Notes under the pieces: model-generated
Databases searched by the model: none
Told to the model about the DNA's origin: nothing
What the model saw: the letters and a program-made list of their open reading frames with translations, nothing else
Shown here: piece by piece, positions 8,229 through 17,084 of the stretch
Numbering within the stretch: the first letter of the stretch is position 1
How the letters are laid out: every line of letters starts with the position of its first letter
Program-made: the position numbers and the translations under genes
Source: Nitrospirota bacterium
GTDB taxonomy: Bacteria > Nitrospirota > Thermodesulfovibrionia > UBA6902 > JACROP01
Direction: 5' to 3'
Assembly (NCBI GenBank): GCA_016214385.1
Contig: JACROP010000173.1
Coordinates: 1-35,533 of the forward strand
DNA length: 35,533 nucleotides

Positions 8229-10937
8229 CTATTTTAGGTATTCCTTCAGATGCCTCCCTGTGTATGACCCTTTGACCTCTGCTACTTTCTCCGGTGTCCC
8301 CTCTGCAACTATCCTTCCTCCTTCATCTCCGCCTTCAGGGCCGAGGTCTATAATCCAGTCAGCGCACTTTATAACATCTAAATTGTGTTCAACCACAAGG
8401 ACTGTATTACCGGCATCCACAAGGTCATTTAAGACCTTCAGCAGTTTTTTAATATCCTCTGGATGAAGGCCAACTGTTGGCTCATCAAGGATATAAAGGT
8501 AATCCCACCTGTTTGAAACTCCAAGCTCGGCGCAGATCTTAAGTCTCTGGGCCTCTCCTCCGGATAGTGTTGTGGCAGGTTGCCCGAGCCTGAGGTAACC
8601 CAGGCCCACTGATGCCATAATTTTCAGTCTGTTCGTAAGCGCAGGTATACCCGAGAAGAACTCAAGTGCCTCGTCAACTGTAAGCTCAAGTATCTGATGA
8701 ATATTTTTGCCGTTATAACTGATGTTCAAGACCTCCTGCTTGTATCTCCTGCTTCCACATTCCTCGCATTTCACATAGAGGTCTTCAAAGAAGTACATCT
8801 CGAGCCTCTGAAAGCCCGCTCCCTTACATGTCTCACAGCGGCCACCAGGCGTATTAAAGGAAAAATGCCCCGGGCCGAAACCGAGGTCTTTTGCCCCTGG
8901 CTGCTCGGCAAAGAGTTTTCTTATTGAATCAAATGCCTTGATATATGTGACCGGGTTTGACCTCGGGCTGCGGCCGACAGGGCTCTGGTCAATAATCTTC
9001 ACACCCTTTAAGTAATCAACTCCCTCAATGCTATCAAATAAGCCGGGGCTTTCAAAAGCGATTTTGAATGCCCTGGCAAGGGCCCTGTAAATTGTGTCCT
9101 CAACAAGGGTGCTTTTGCCAGAACCAGAGACCCCTGTTATGCATGTAAGGGTTTGAAGCGGTATTGTCACATTTATGTTTTTTAAATTATTTCTGCTGGC
9201 CTTATTTATGCGAAGAACCCTTCCGCTTCCCTTCCTTCTCTTTTTGGGCAGTGGTATGGCCTCAGTCCCCTTGAGATATTTTGCAGTCAATGTATTAGTT
9301 TTTAGAAATTCTGCTTTCCAGCCTGAAAAAAGGACATTGCCGCCCATGTGGCCTCCGCCCGGGCCAAGCTCTACAATCCAGTCCGAAGAATCAATAACAG
9401 TCCTGTCATGCTCCACAGCAATGATCGTATTTCCAATGTCCGAGAGCTCCCGCATTATCTCGGTAATCCTTCTGACATCTCTTGGATGTAGCCCTACAGT
9501 CGGCTCGTCTAAAACATAGAGGGTGCCTGTCAGTTTTGATGCAAGCTGGTTTGCAAGGTTAATCCTCTGGGATTCTCCTCCTGAAAGGCTTTTTGAAAGC
9601 CTGTCAATAGTGAGGTAACCAAGTCCGACCCTCAGGAGAAAGTCCAGCTTGAGATTAATCTGCCTTAATATCTCCACTGATATTTCTTTTTCGTATTCTG
9701 TAAGGTGCAGTTTTAAAAAGTAATCACTTAATGTGGTTACAGCCATTTTTGAAAGCTCTGCAATGTTAAGGCCACCTATCCTGAATGCAAGGGCTTCTGG
9801 TCTCAGCCTTGTGCCGCCGCAAACTTTACAGGTCACTGCCTTTCTATACCTGCTCAGGAATACTCTTACATGAAGTTTATAACGTCTGCCCTCTAATTCT
9901 TTAAAAAAATCCCGCAATCCATAAAAATCTGCTGTCCCTTGAAAAATCAGTTTCTTTGCCTTCTCCGACAAATCCTTATAAGGTTTTACTATATCAATAC
10001 CATGAACCTTTGCCCCCTTCATGAGCTGCCTTTGCCACCATCTGTAAGAGGGCTTGCTCCAGGGCTCTATAGCCCCATCCTTAATAGAACGGTCAGCGTC
10101 AGGGACTATCAAGTCTTCTGAATATTCGAGGGTATTGCCAAAACCCTTGCACTCAGGGCATGCGCCGAGGGGGTGGTTAAAAGAAAAAAGCAGGGGCTGG
10201 GGCTTTGTTATTTCTGTATTACAGTCAAAGCACCTGAGTTCTGCTGAGAAAATAAAGAGTCCTCTGCCGAGGACCTCGACTTTTATCCTTCCTTTCCCTT
10301 CCCTCCAGACTATTTCAATGGAGTCAGAAAGGCGGGGTTTATCACTGATAATGAGTCTGTCGAGAATTACCTCCACAGGGCCGTGCATATCAGGAGGAAT
10401 TTCAGTAATTTCTCCATTTACCCTGAACCTGTGAAAGCCTCTCCTGCTTAGCTCCTCAGGTGTATCTTCGGAGTCAAAAATTATTAATGCCCTTTCTCCC
10501 GAATAGTTTTTTACAAGTTCCTCAACTATTGCCGATGGATTCCATGCCCTGAGCTCCCTGCTGCACTTTGGGCAGTGTGGTCTTGCTATCTTTGAATAAA
10601 GGAGCCTCAGATAATCATAGATTTCTGTGGCTGTTCCTACAGTAGAACGTGAGCCCTTTACTGGATTTCGCTGCTCAAGGGCAATAGCAGGCCTTATATT
10701 GTAGATACCTTCGACATCCGGCCTGTCGAGTTTTTCAAGGAAAAGCCTTGCATAGGTCGAAAGGGACTCTATAAAGCGCCAGTGACCTTCTGCGAAGATT
10801 GTATCAAATGCAAGGGAAGACTTCCCTGAGCCAGAAACACCGGTAACAGCAATAACCTTGTTATGGGGCAGGCACAGGTTTATATTCTTCAGGTTATTCT
10901 GTTTTGCCCCTTCTATAATAAGTTCGTCCCTGGACAT
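8229..10937 (-). CDS. uvrA: Excinuclease ABC subunit A
   Basis: The damage-recognition ATPase of nucleotide excision repair, 902 residues. Both ABC halves are complete: Walker A GVSGSGKSS near residue 35 and GVSGSGKST in the second half, signatures LSGGESQR and LSGGEAQR, and two LDEPTVGLHP Walker B regions. Zinc-binding pairs are seen as CPKC, CFDC...CPEC and CETC...CEEC. It is somewhat shorter than the usual 940 or so; the UvrB-binding domain lacks the RGRKGEH-type loop I expect after the NYSGERALIIF strand. That may mark a lineage variant or a UvrA paralogue; no other uvr gene is in the window to decide. dedA follows on the same strand, and upstream lies a cluster of GC hairpins (10971-11080). 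Confidence 0.92.
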   Translation of the reverse strand: MSRDELIIEGAKQNNLKNINLCLPHNKVIAVTGVSGSGKSSLAFDTIFAEGHWRFIESLSTYARLFLEKLDRPDVEGIYNIRPAIALEQRNPVKGSRSTVGTATEIYDYLRLLYSKIARPHCPKCSRELRAWNPSAIVEELVKNYSGERALIIFDSEDTPEELSRRGFHRFRVNGEITEIPPDMHGPVEVILDRLIISDKPRLSDSIEIVWREGKGRIKVEVLGRGLFIFSAELRCFDCNTEITKPQPLLFSFNHPLGACPECKGFGNTLEYSEDLIVPDADRSIKDGAIEPWSKPSYRWWQRQLMKGAKVHGIDIVKPYKDLSEKAKKLIFQGTADFYGLRDFFKELEGRRYKLHVRVFLSRYRKAVTCKVCGGTRLRPEALAFRIGGLNIAELSKMAVTTLSDYFLKLHLTEYEKEISVEILRQINLKLDFLLRVGLGYLTIDRLSKSLSGGESQRINLANQLASKLTGTLYVLDEPTVGLHPRDVRRITEIMRELSDIGNTIIAVEHDRTVIDSSDWIVELGPGGGHMGGNVLFSGWKAEFLKTNTLTAKYLKGTEAIPLPKKRRKGSGRVLRINKASRNNLKNINVTIPLQTLTCITGVSGSGKSTLVEDTIYRALARAFKIAFESPGLFDSIEGVDYLKGVKIIDQSPVGRSPRSNPVTYIKAFDSIRKLFAEQPGAKDLGFGPGHFSFNTPGGRCETCKGAGFQRLEMYFFEDLYVKCEECGSRRYKQEVLNISYNGKNIHQILELTVDEALEFFSGIPALTNRLKIMASVGLGYLRLGQPATTLSGGEAQRLKICAELGVSNRWDYLYILDEPTVGLHPEDIKKLLKVLNDLVDAGNTVLVVEHNLDVIKCADWIIDLGPEGGDEGGRIVAEGTPEKVAEVKGSYTGRHLKEYLK

Positions 10938-10970
10938 CTATACATTTTAACAAAACGAGGAAAATAGTTT

Positions 10971-11080
10971 CCTCCCTCCCCTTGAGGGGGGAATAATAGA
11001 GTTCCCTCTCCCCTGGTGGGAGAGGCACAAAACAAATTCCCCTCTCCCCTCGTGGGAGAGAGGGTTAGGGTGAGGGGGAG
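10971..11080. repeat. Cluster of CCCTCTCCC/GGGAGAGG hairpins
   Basis: Three near-palindromic units stand in a row between the divergent uvrA and serS genes: about 10971-10993, 11002-11025 and 11037-11063. Each has a C/T-rich arm, a short spacer and the complementary G/A-rich arm; GTTAGGGTGAGGGGG then follows. This wording is a common dispersed intergenic element in many bacteria. It would fold strongly in RNA from either strand and may act on the 5' region of uvrA or serS. Its function is not shown. Confidence 0.75.
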
Positions 11081-11109
11081 CGGTTTATTTATATAAACCA
11101 ATCTGGTAG

Positions 11110-12402
<1,293 letters not shown>

Positions 12403-12404
12403 GC

Positions 12405-12473
12405 GTGAAAAGTGAAAAGTTCTTAATTCATAACTTATAACTCTTAACTTTCACCTTTTAACTTTCAACTGTA
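12405..12473. repeat. Degenerate GTGAAAAGT / AACTTTCAC repeat
   Basis: The serS-tRNA gap consists of GTGAAAAGTGAAAAGTT, a spacer built of AACTTATAACTCTTAAC-like words, then AACTTTCAC and AACTTTCAAC. The arms can pair with one bulged A. Related AACTCTTAACT wording recurs at the end of ndk (about 28978). It looks like a decaying dispersed repeat; any role is unknown. Confidence 0.5.
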
Positions 12474-12481
12474 GTTAAATT

Positions 12482-12567
12482 GGAGGGGTGGCCGAGTGGA
12501 CGATGGCGGCGGTCTTGAAAACCGCAGGCCGAAAGGCCCGTGGGTTCGAATCCTACCCCCTCCGCCA
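12482..12567 (+). tRNA. tRNA-Ser(UGA)
   Basis: An 86-base class II tRNA with encoded CCA. The acceptor stem GGAGGGG pairs with CCCCTCC, with discriminator G before CCA. The anticodon loop CTTGAAA between GCGGT and ACCGC gives anticodon TGA, reading UCA-type serine codons. A long variable arm (GGCC GAAA GGCC) identifies serine, and the T loop TTCGAAT is standard. It sits between serS and the radical SAM gene. Confidence 0.96.
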
Positions 12568-12606
12568 GTAGAGACAGTTAAGAGTCGAGAGTTGTAGGCT
12601 AAATTC

Positions 12607-13806
12607 ATGGGTTATTTTTGTCTGAAAAAAGACTGTTTCTTAAAGCTTCTGGAATCTCCCTGCCTTTACGATGTGACCACGGATGAGCTTTACGAGCTTG
12701 ACCTCGACTCACTGGAATTTCTAAAAAAGTGCTCAGAAGGCAAGGCCCTACATCCGGGTGGCAATAAAGAGATTGTAGATTTCTGCCTCGCAGAAGGCCT
12801 AATTTCAATAGAAGAACGGCCAGGGATTGTTGATTCCCCAGTTCAACAGTCGCCAGTTCCATCCCTCAGGTATCTTGAGCTTCAGATTACAAACAGGTGC
12901 AATCTCCGCTGCGGCCATTGTTATCTTGGAAAGCCCGGAGAAATTGATCTCGGCCTTAAAGAAATTAAAAATATACTTGAGGAGCTTGAGGCAATGCAGG
13001 GCCTGAGGTTACTCCTCTCAGGAGGAGAACCGTTACTCCATCCGGAATTCTGGAAAATAAATGATCTGCTTCCAGAATTTGCTTTAAGGAGTGTGCTGCT
13101 TACAAACGGCACTTTACTGAATACGAAAACAGTCCGCAGACTGAATGTCCACGAAATACAGGTGAGCCTGGACGGACTCGAAGATGGCCATGATTTTCTG
13201 AGGGGTAAAGGGACTTTTAAAAAAGCCCTTCACGGGATAACTAATGCAAAGGAGGCTGGCATAAATGTTTCAGTAGCCACAATGGTGCATGTCGGAAATC
13301 TTGATGAATTCGATGGACTCGAATCACTGCTAAAAAATTTCGGTATCAGAGACTGGACTGTTGATGTGCCGTGCATTCTCGGCAACTTAAAAGACAATCC
13401 TGGTCTTATAGTGCCGGCAGAGGCTTCGTCTGTTTATTTGAATTATGGTTTTGGCAAGACGCTTCATAATTGTGACACAGAAAATTATGCCTGTGGTGCA
13501 CATCTCATGGCAGTTATGGCTGATGGAACAGCCGCCAAGTGTGCCTTTTTTGCAGATGCCCCTGCAGCAGGAAACATTAAAGATGGCCTCCGGGCTTGCT
13601 GGCAGAATATAAAGAAATTTGACCTCGATGAACTCAGGTGCGACTGCGATATGATTGATGAATGTCGCGGTGGCTGCAGGTACAGGGCATTTCTATATGG
13701 AGATATTTTAGGGAAAGACCTCGTCAAATGTTATGCCTATGGTATAATTAAAGAAAAGCCTGACATGAAGCCATGGCTATCTTGCGGAAAGGGGGTAAAG
13801 GTATGA
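12607..13806 (+). CDS. Radical SAM/SPASM peptide-modifying enzyme
   Basis: A 399-residue radical S-adenosylmethionine enzyme. Residues 1 to about 75 (YDVTTDELYELDLDSLEFL, then VDFCLAEGLI) resemble the small PqqD-like RiPP recognition fold. C98, C102 and C105 form the CxxxCxxC motif for the SAM-binding 4Fe-4S cluster, and LLLSGGEPLLHP (135-146) follows. The C-terminus is a SPASM domain: C296, then G307 and C312, then C345, C347, C353, C357 and C375. This agrees with the canonical spacing except that the first pair of the second block is CxC rather than CxxC. Such enzymes typically make thioether or other crosslinks in short peptides. The stop codon overlaps the ATG of a 19-residue cysteine-rich peptide gene, the obvious substrate. 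No transporter or protease is adjacent. Confidence 0.9.
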   Translation: MGYFCLKKDCFLKLLESPCLYDVTTDELYELDLDSLEFLKKCSEGKALHPGGNKEIVDFCLAEGLISIEERPGIVDSPVQQSPVPSLRYLELQITNRCNLRCGHCYLGKPGEIDLGLKEIKNILEELEAMQGLRLLLSGGEPLLHPEFWKINDLLPEFALRSVLLTNGTLLNTKTVRRLNVHEIQVSLDGLEDGHDFLRGKGTFKKALHGITNAKEAGINVSVATMVHVGNLDEFDGLESLLKNFGIRDWTVDVPCILGNLKDNPGLIVPAEASSVYLNYGFGKTLHNCDTENYACGAHLMAVMADGTAAKCAFFADAPAAGNIKDGLRACWQNIKKFDLDELRCDCDMIDECRGGCRYRAFLYGDILGKDLVKCYAYGIIKEKPDMKPWLSCGKGVKV

Positions 13807-13862
13807 TTAAGAAAGTATTAAAGAAGCTTTTGAATACCTGTAAGTGCAAAGGCTCCTGTTAA
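13803..13862 (+). CDS. Candidate cysteine-rich RiPP precursor peptide
   Basis: A 19-residue ORF, MIKKVLKKLLNTCKCKGSC, too short for ordinary gene calling. Its ATG overlaps the TGA of the radical SAM/SPASM gene (ATGA), and a purine-rich AGGGGG lies upstream at a workable distance, so translation should be coupled. The first 12 residues are basic and amphipathic, leader-like; the last seven, CKCKGSC, hold three cysteines, glycine and serine and are core-like. A strong terminator follows 27 bases after its stop, so it closes a two-gene unit. I know no named family with this sequence. Maturation by the adjacent enzyme, probably at cysteine, is inference. Confidence 0.75.
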   Translation: MIKKVLKKLLNTCKCKGSC

Positions 13863-13889
13863 GATGATAGGCATTTATATTTAGAATCA

Positions 13890-13919
13890 GGGGTTAGTAA
13901 AAAACTGGCCCCTTTTTTT
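13890..13919 (+). terminator. Rho-independent terminator after the radical SAM/peptide unit
   Basis: GGGGTTAGT, a loop of five A, then ACTGGCCCC forms a 9-bp stem with two G-T wobbles. It is followed by seven T. It is the clearest intrinsic terminator in the window. Confidence 0.88.
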
Positions 13920-13966
13920 ATTTTATAAGGTTCAAAGATTCAAGGGGTCGAGGGGTCAAGGAAAAG

Positions 13967-14326
13967 ATGAAGCGTTTTGTCGTACAGGAGCACCACGCAC
14001 GCCATCTGCACTGGGATTTCCGTCTTGAAAAAGAAGGGATTCTTAAAAGCTGGGCTGTGCCAAAAGGCCCGCCTGAGAAAAAGGCGATTAAAAGGCTTGC
14101 TGTTCAGGTTGAGGACCATGAGCTGAGTTATATTGACTTTGAAGGCACAATAGCCGAAGGTCTTTATGGTGCGGGCACTGTAAAAATCTGGGATAAAGGC
14201 ATATACACCATGGAATCAGAATCCCTAAAACGCCTGGTATTTGAATTAAAAGGCAGACGGTTGACTGGTAAATACGCCCTCGTCCACCTGAGAGAAAATC
14301 AGTGGCTCCTGATGAAGCTCGAATAG
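13967..14326 (+). CDS. Stand-alone DNA 3'-phosphoesterase (LigD PE domain)
   Basis: A 119-residue protein that is the 3'-phosphoesterase domain normally fused to DNA ligase D, where it trims 3'-phosphate and 3'-ribonucleotide ends during end joining. The metal and phosphate residues of the family are visible: [18 protein letters not shown] at 4-21 (H9, H10, H13, H15, D17, R19), [13 protein letters not shown] around His51, EGLYGAGTV and WLLMK at the end. No ligase or primase domain is present or nearby, and no Ku gene is in the window. It is 18 bases upstream of polA on the same strand, so both probably belong to one repair unit. Stand-alone PE proteins occur in other bacteria and archaea. Confidence 0.88.
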   Translation: MKRFVVQEHHARHLHWDFRLEKEGILKSWAVPKGPPEKKAIKRLAVQVEDHELSYIDFEGTIAEGLYGAGTVKIWDKGIYTMESESLKRLVFELKGRRLTGKYALVHLRENQWLLMKLE

Positions 14327-14344
14327 AAATAAAATATAATTCAC

Positions 14345-16987
14345 ATGCCCACACTTTATCTTATAGACGGTAACTCTTATATATACAGGGCCTTTTACGC
14401 TATCAGGGGGCTCACGAATTCTAAGGGGTTTCCTACCAATGCCATTTATGGCTTTACGAACATGCTCCTTAAAATCCAGAGAGAAAAACAGCCTGATTTT
14501 ATCGCTGTTGCCTTTGACTCGCCTGTGCCTACAAAGAGGCATATTGTCTATGAGGCATACAAGGCCCAGAGGCCAAAGATGCCGGATGAGCTAAGGCAGC
14601 AGATACCTTACATAAAAGAGATAGTTTCTGCCTTTAAGATTCCAATAATAGAATTGGAAGGCCTTGAGGCTGATGACATCCTCGGTTCAATCGCAAAAAA
14701 AGCAGAGTCTGAAAATATTGAGACCTATATAGTTACATCTGACAAAGACACGTATCAGCTCCTGAGCCCGAGGGTCAAGGTTTATGACAGCATGAGAGAT
14801 AAGGTTATAGGCGAAAAAGAAATCAGCGAGCGTTTCGGGGTTGAGCCAAAGAGAATCCCTGAGGTAATGGCCCTGATGGGTGATGCAATAGATAATATCC
14901 CCGGAGTGCCCGGGATCGGTGAAAAAACCGCAGTTGCACTTTTAAAGGAATTTGGAAGCCTTGATAAAATAATAAAAGACCATTTAAAGATTAAGCAGCC
15001 TAAGCTCAGGGCCAGTGTCTCTGAAAATATAGAGAACATTAAATTAAGTCTTGCCCTCGCAACCCTCGACACCACTGTCCCTCTGGAAATATCAGTAAGA
15101 GAGCTTACGCCAGAAGAGCCTGACTGGGCAGAGCTTTTAAGGCTTTTCAGGGAATTTGAATTCGGAAGACTCCTGAAACTCATACCCGAACAGCGAACCA
15201 CCGAGAAGTATCTAAGTATTCTCGATAAGCATAGTCTAAGAGATGTAATAAATAATATAAAAGCTGAGGTTGTAATCGATACAGAGACCACAGGAAAAGA
15301 CCCGATGAGGGCATCCCTTGTTGGAATATCGCTTTCGACTGATGGCAGTGAATGCTATATACCTGTCGGGCATTTTTATTCAGGCGCTCCAGAGCAGCTT
15401 CAGAAGGACTATGTATTGAAAGAATTAAAGGCAATACTCGAGAATCCTGAGATTAAGAAAATCGGCCACAATATAAAATACGACCTTGTGGTCCTCAGAA
15501 TGGAAGGAGTAGAACTAAAAGGCATTGGATTTGATACAATGCTCGCCTCTTATCTGTTGAACCCGAATAAGCCAAATCACAGCCTTGAGGATGTTGCCCT
15601 GAATTATCTCGCCGTCAAAAAAATTTCCTTTGACGAGGTCTTTGGTAAGGGGAAAAAAGACTTCAGCGAGGTCTCTATAGAGGATGCAACTAAGTACTCG
15701 GCAGAGGATGCTGCTGTTACAGCAAAACTGAAAAAGGTCCTTGAGCCATCCATTAAAGAGCAGGGCCTTGACACTCTATTTTATGAGCTTGAGCTGCCCC
15801 TGATAGATGTTCTGGCAGATATGGAAATGGCAGGAGTAAAGATTGATATGGCTCTTATGGCTGCTATGTCAAAAGAGCTTGAGAGGGAGCTTGATGGCCT
15901 GCAGAGGAGGATATACTTCCTTGCTGGAGGTGAGTTTAACATAAATTCTCCAAAACAGCTTCAGGAGGTTCTTTTTGAGCGTATGGGGCTGAGGGCGATT
16001 AAAAAGATAAAGACTGGCTATTCCACAGATGTAGGGGTGCTTGAGGAGCTTGCTCTGGAGCATGAACTGCCCAGAGAAATTCTCGAGCACAGGTCTTTAA
16101 GCAAATTAAAGAACACCTATGTCGATGTCCTGCCGAGGATTATAAATCCCAGAACAGGAAGGCTCCACACATCCTTCAATCAAACAGTAACAGCAACAGG
16201 AAGGCTTAGCAGCTCTGAGCCGAACTTGCAGAATATTCCAATAAGAGGAGAGTGGGGAAGGAGGATAAGGGCAGCCTTTATATCAGAGAGCAGACACCTG
16301 CTCATGTCTTCTGATTATTCCCAGATAGAGCTCAGGCTCCTTGCCCACCTCAGTCAGGACGCCGGGCTTCTCGATGCCTTCAGGGCAGATGGAGACATTC
16401 ACACAAAGACCGCATCAGAGCTATTCGGAGTTTCTCCTGAAGCTGTGACTCCTGAGATGAGAAGGAGGGCAAAAACAGTTAATTTTGGCATTATCTATGG
16501 AATAAGTCCCTACGGGCTGTCACAGGAATTGGGGATTACCCCTCAGGAGGCAAAGATGTTTATTGATAAATATTTTGAGCGCCACAGCGGCGTAAGACAA
16601 TATATAGATACACTCATAAGAGATGCAAAGGAAAAGGGTTATGTGGAGACTATCTTGTGCAGGCGCAGGGCCATCCCGGAATTAAGGAGCCCTAACAAGA
16701 CCACCCGCCAACTCGGAGAGAGACTTGCAGTAAATAGCCCCATCCAGGGCTCTGCCGCAGATATTATTAAGTGCGCTATGCTTAATATATGGAGGAGAAT
16801 AAAAATGGAAGGACTCAAAACAAAGATGCTGCTTCAGGTTCATGATGAGCTTTTATTTGAAGTGCCAGAGGATGAGGTGGATAGAGCAAATGCCCTTGTG
16901 AAAGAAGAGATGGAGAAGGCTGCAGGGCTTTCCGTGCCGCTTAAGGCTGAACTCGGCCTCGGCAGGAGTTGGGCAGAGGCCCATTGA
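14345..16987 (+). CDS. polA: DNA polymerase I
   Basis: An 880-residue repair and Okazaki-processing polymerase with all three activities. Residues 1 to about 290 are the 5' nuclease (LIDGNSYIYRAFYA, LEADDILGS, TSDKDTYQLL, GDAIDNIPGVPGIGEKTA). The proofreading domain keeps its acids: D312-T-E314 in VIDTETTG, HNIKYDLVVL, and YSAEDAAVTAKL, so it should be active, unlike Taq polymerase. The polymerase domain has TATGRLSSSEPNLQNIP, DYSQIELRLLAHLS (motif A), RRRAKTVNFGIIYG (motif B) and VHDELLFEVP (motif C). The ATG at 14345 gives the usual MPTLYLIDGN start, with no clear Shine-Dalgarno. Confidence 0.96.
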   Translation: MPTLYLIDGNSYIYRAFYAIRGLTNSKGFPTNAIYGFTNMLLKIQREKQPDFIAVAFDSPVPTKRHIVYEAYKAQRPKMPDELRQQIPYIKEIVSAFKIPIIELEGLEADDILGSIAKKAESENIETYIVTSDKDTYQLLSPRVKVYDSMRDKVIGEKEISERFGVEPKRIPEVMALMGDAIDNIPGVPGIGEKTAVALLKEFGSLDKIIKDHLKIKQPKLRASVSENIENIKLSLALATLDTTVPLEISVRELTPEEPDWAELLRLFREFEFGRLLKLIPEQRTTEKYLSILDKHSLRDVINNIKAEVVIDTETTGKDPMRASLVGISLSTDGSECYIPVGHFYSGAPEQLQKDYVLKELKAILENPEIKKIGHNIKYDLVVLRMEGVELKGIGFDTMLASYLLNPNKPNHSLEDVALNYLAVKKISFDEVFGKGKKDFSEVSIEDATKYSAEDAAVTAKLKKVLEPSIKEQGLDTLFYELELPLIDVLADMEMAGVKIDMALMAAMSKELERELDGLQRRIYFLAGGEFNINSPKQLQEVLFERMGLRAIKKIKTGYSTDVGVLEELALEHELPREILEHRSLSKLKNTYVDVLPRIINPRTGRLHTSFNQTVTATGRLSSSEPNLQNIPIRGEWGRRIRAAFISESRHLLMSSDYSQIELRLLAHLSQDAGLLDAFRADGDIHTKTASELFGVSPEAVTPEMRRRAKTVNFGIIYGISPYGLSQELGITPQEAKMFIDKYFERHSGVRQYIDTLIRDAKEKGYVETILCRRRAIPELRSPNKTTRQLGERLAVNSPIQGSAADIIKCAMLNIWRRIKMEGLKTKMLLQVHDELLFEVPEDEVDRANALVKEEMEKAAGLSVPLKAELGLGRSWAEAH

Positions 16988-16992
16988 AACAA

Positions 16993-17022
16993 TTGCAAAA
17001 TGCAAAATGTAAAATGCAAAAT
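16993..17022. repeat. Short GCAAAAT tandem repeat
   Basis: TGCAAAATGCAAAATGTAAAATGCAAAAT: a 7-8-base AT-rich unit repeated about four times directly after polA. The rest of the gap up to the hflX Shine-Dalgarno is featureless AT-rich DNA. Confidence 0.6.
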
Positions 17023-17084
17023 TAAGGAATGTTTTTAATTAAAATTTTTCCTTCCACAATTTTGAATTTGATTTAGGAGGTTAT

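Noticed and set aside
10971-11080. CRISPR array
   Set aside because: The units are palindromic, only a few bases apart and lack uniform spacers; no cas genes are present.
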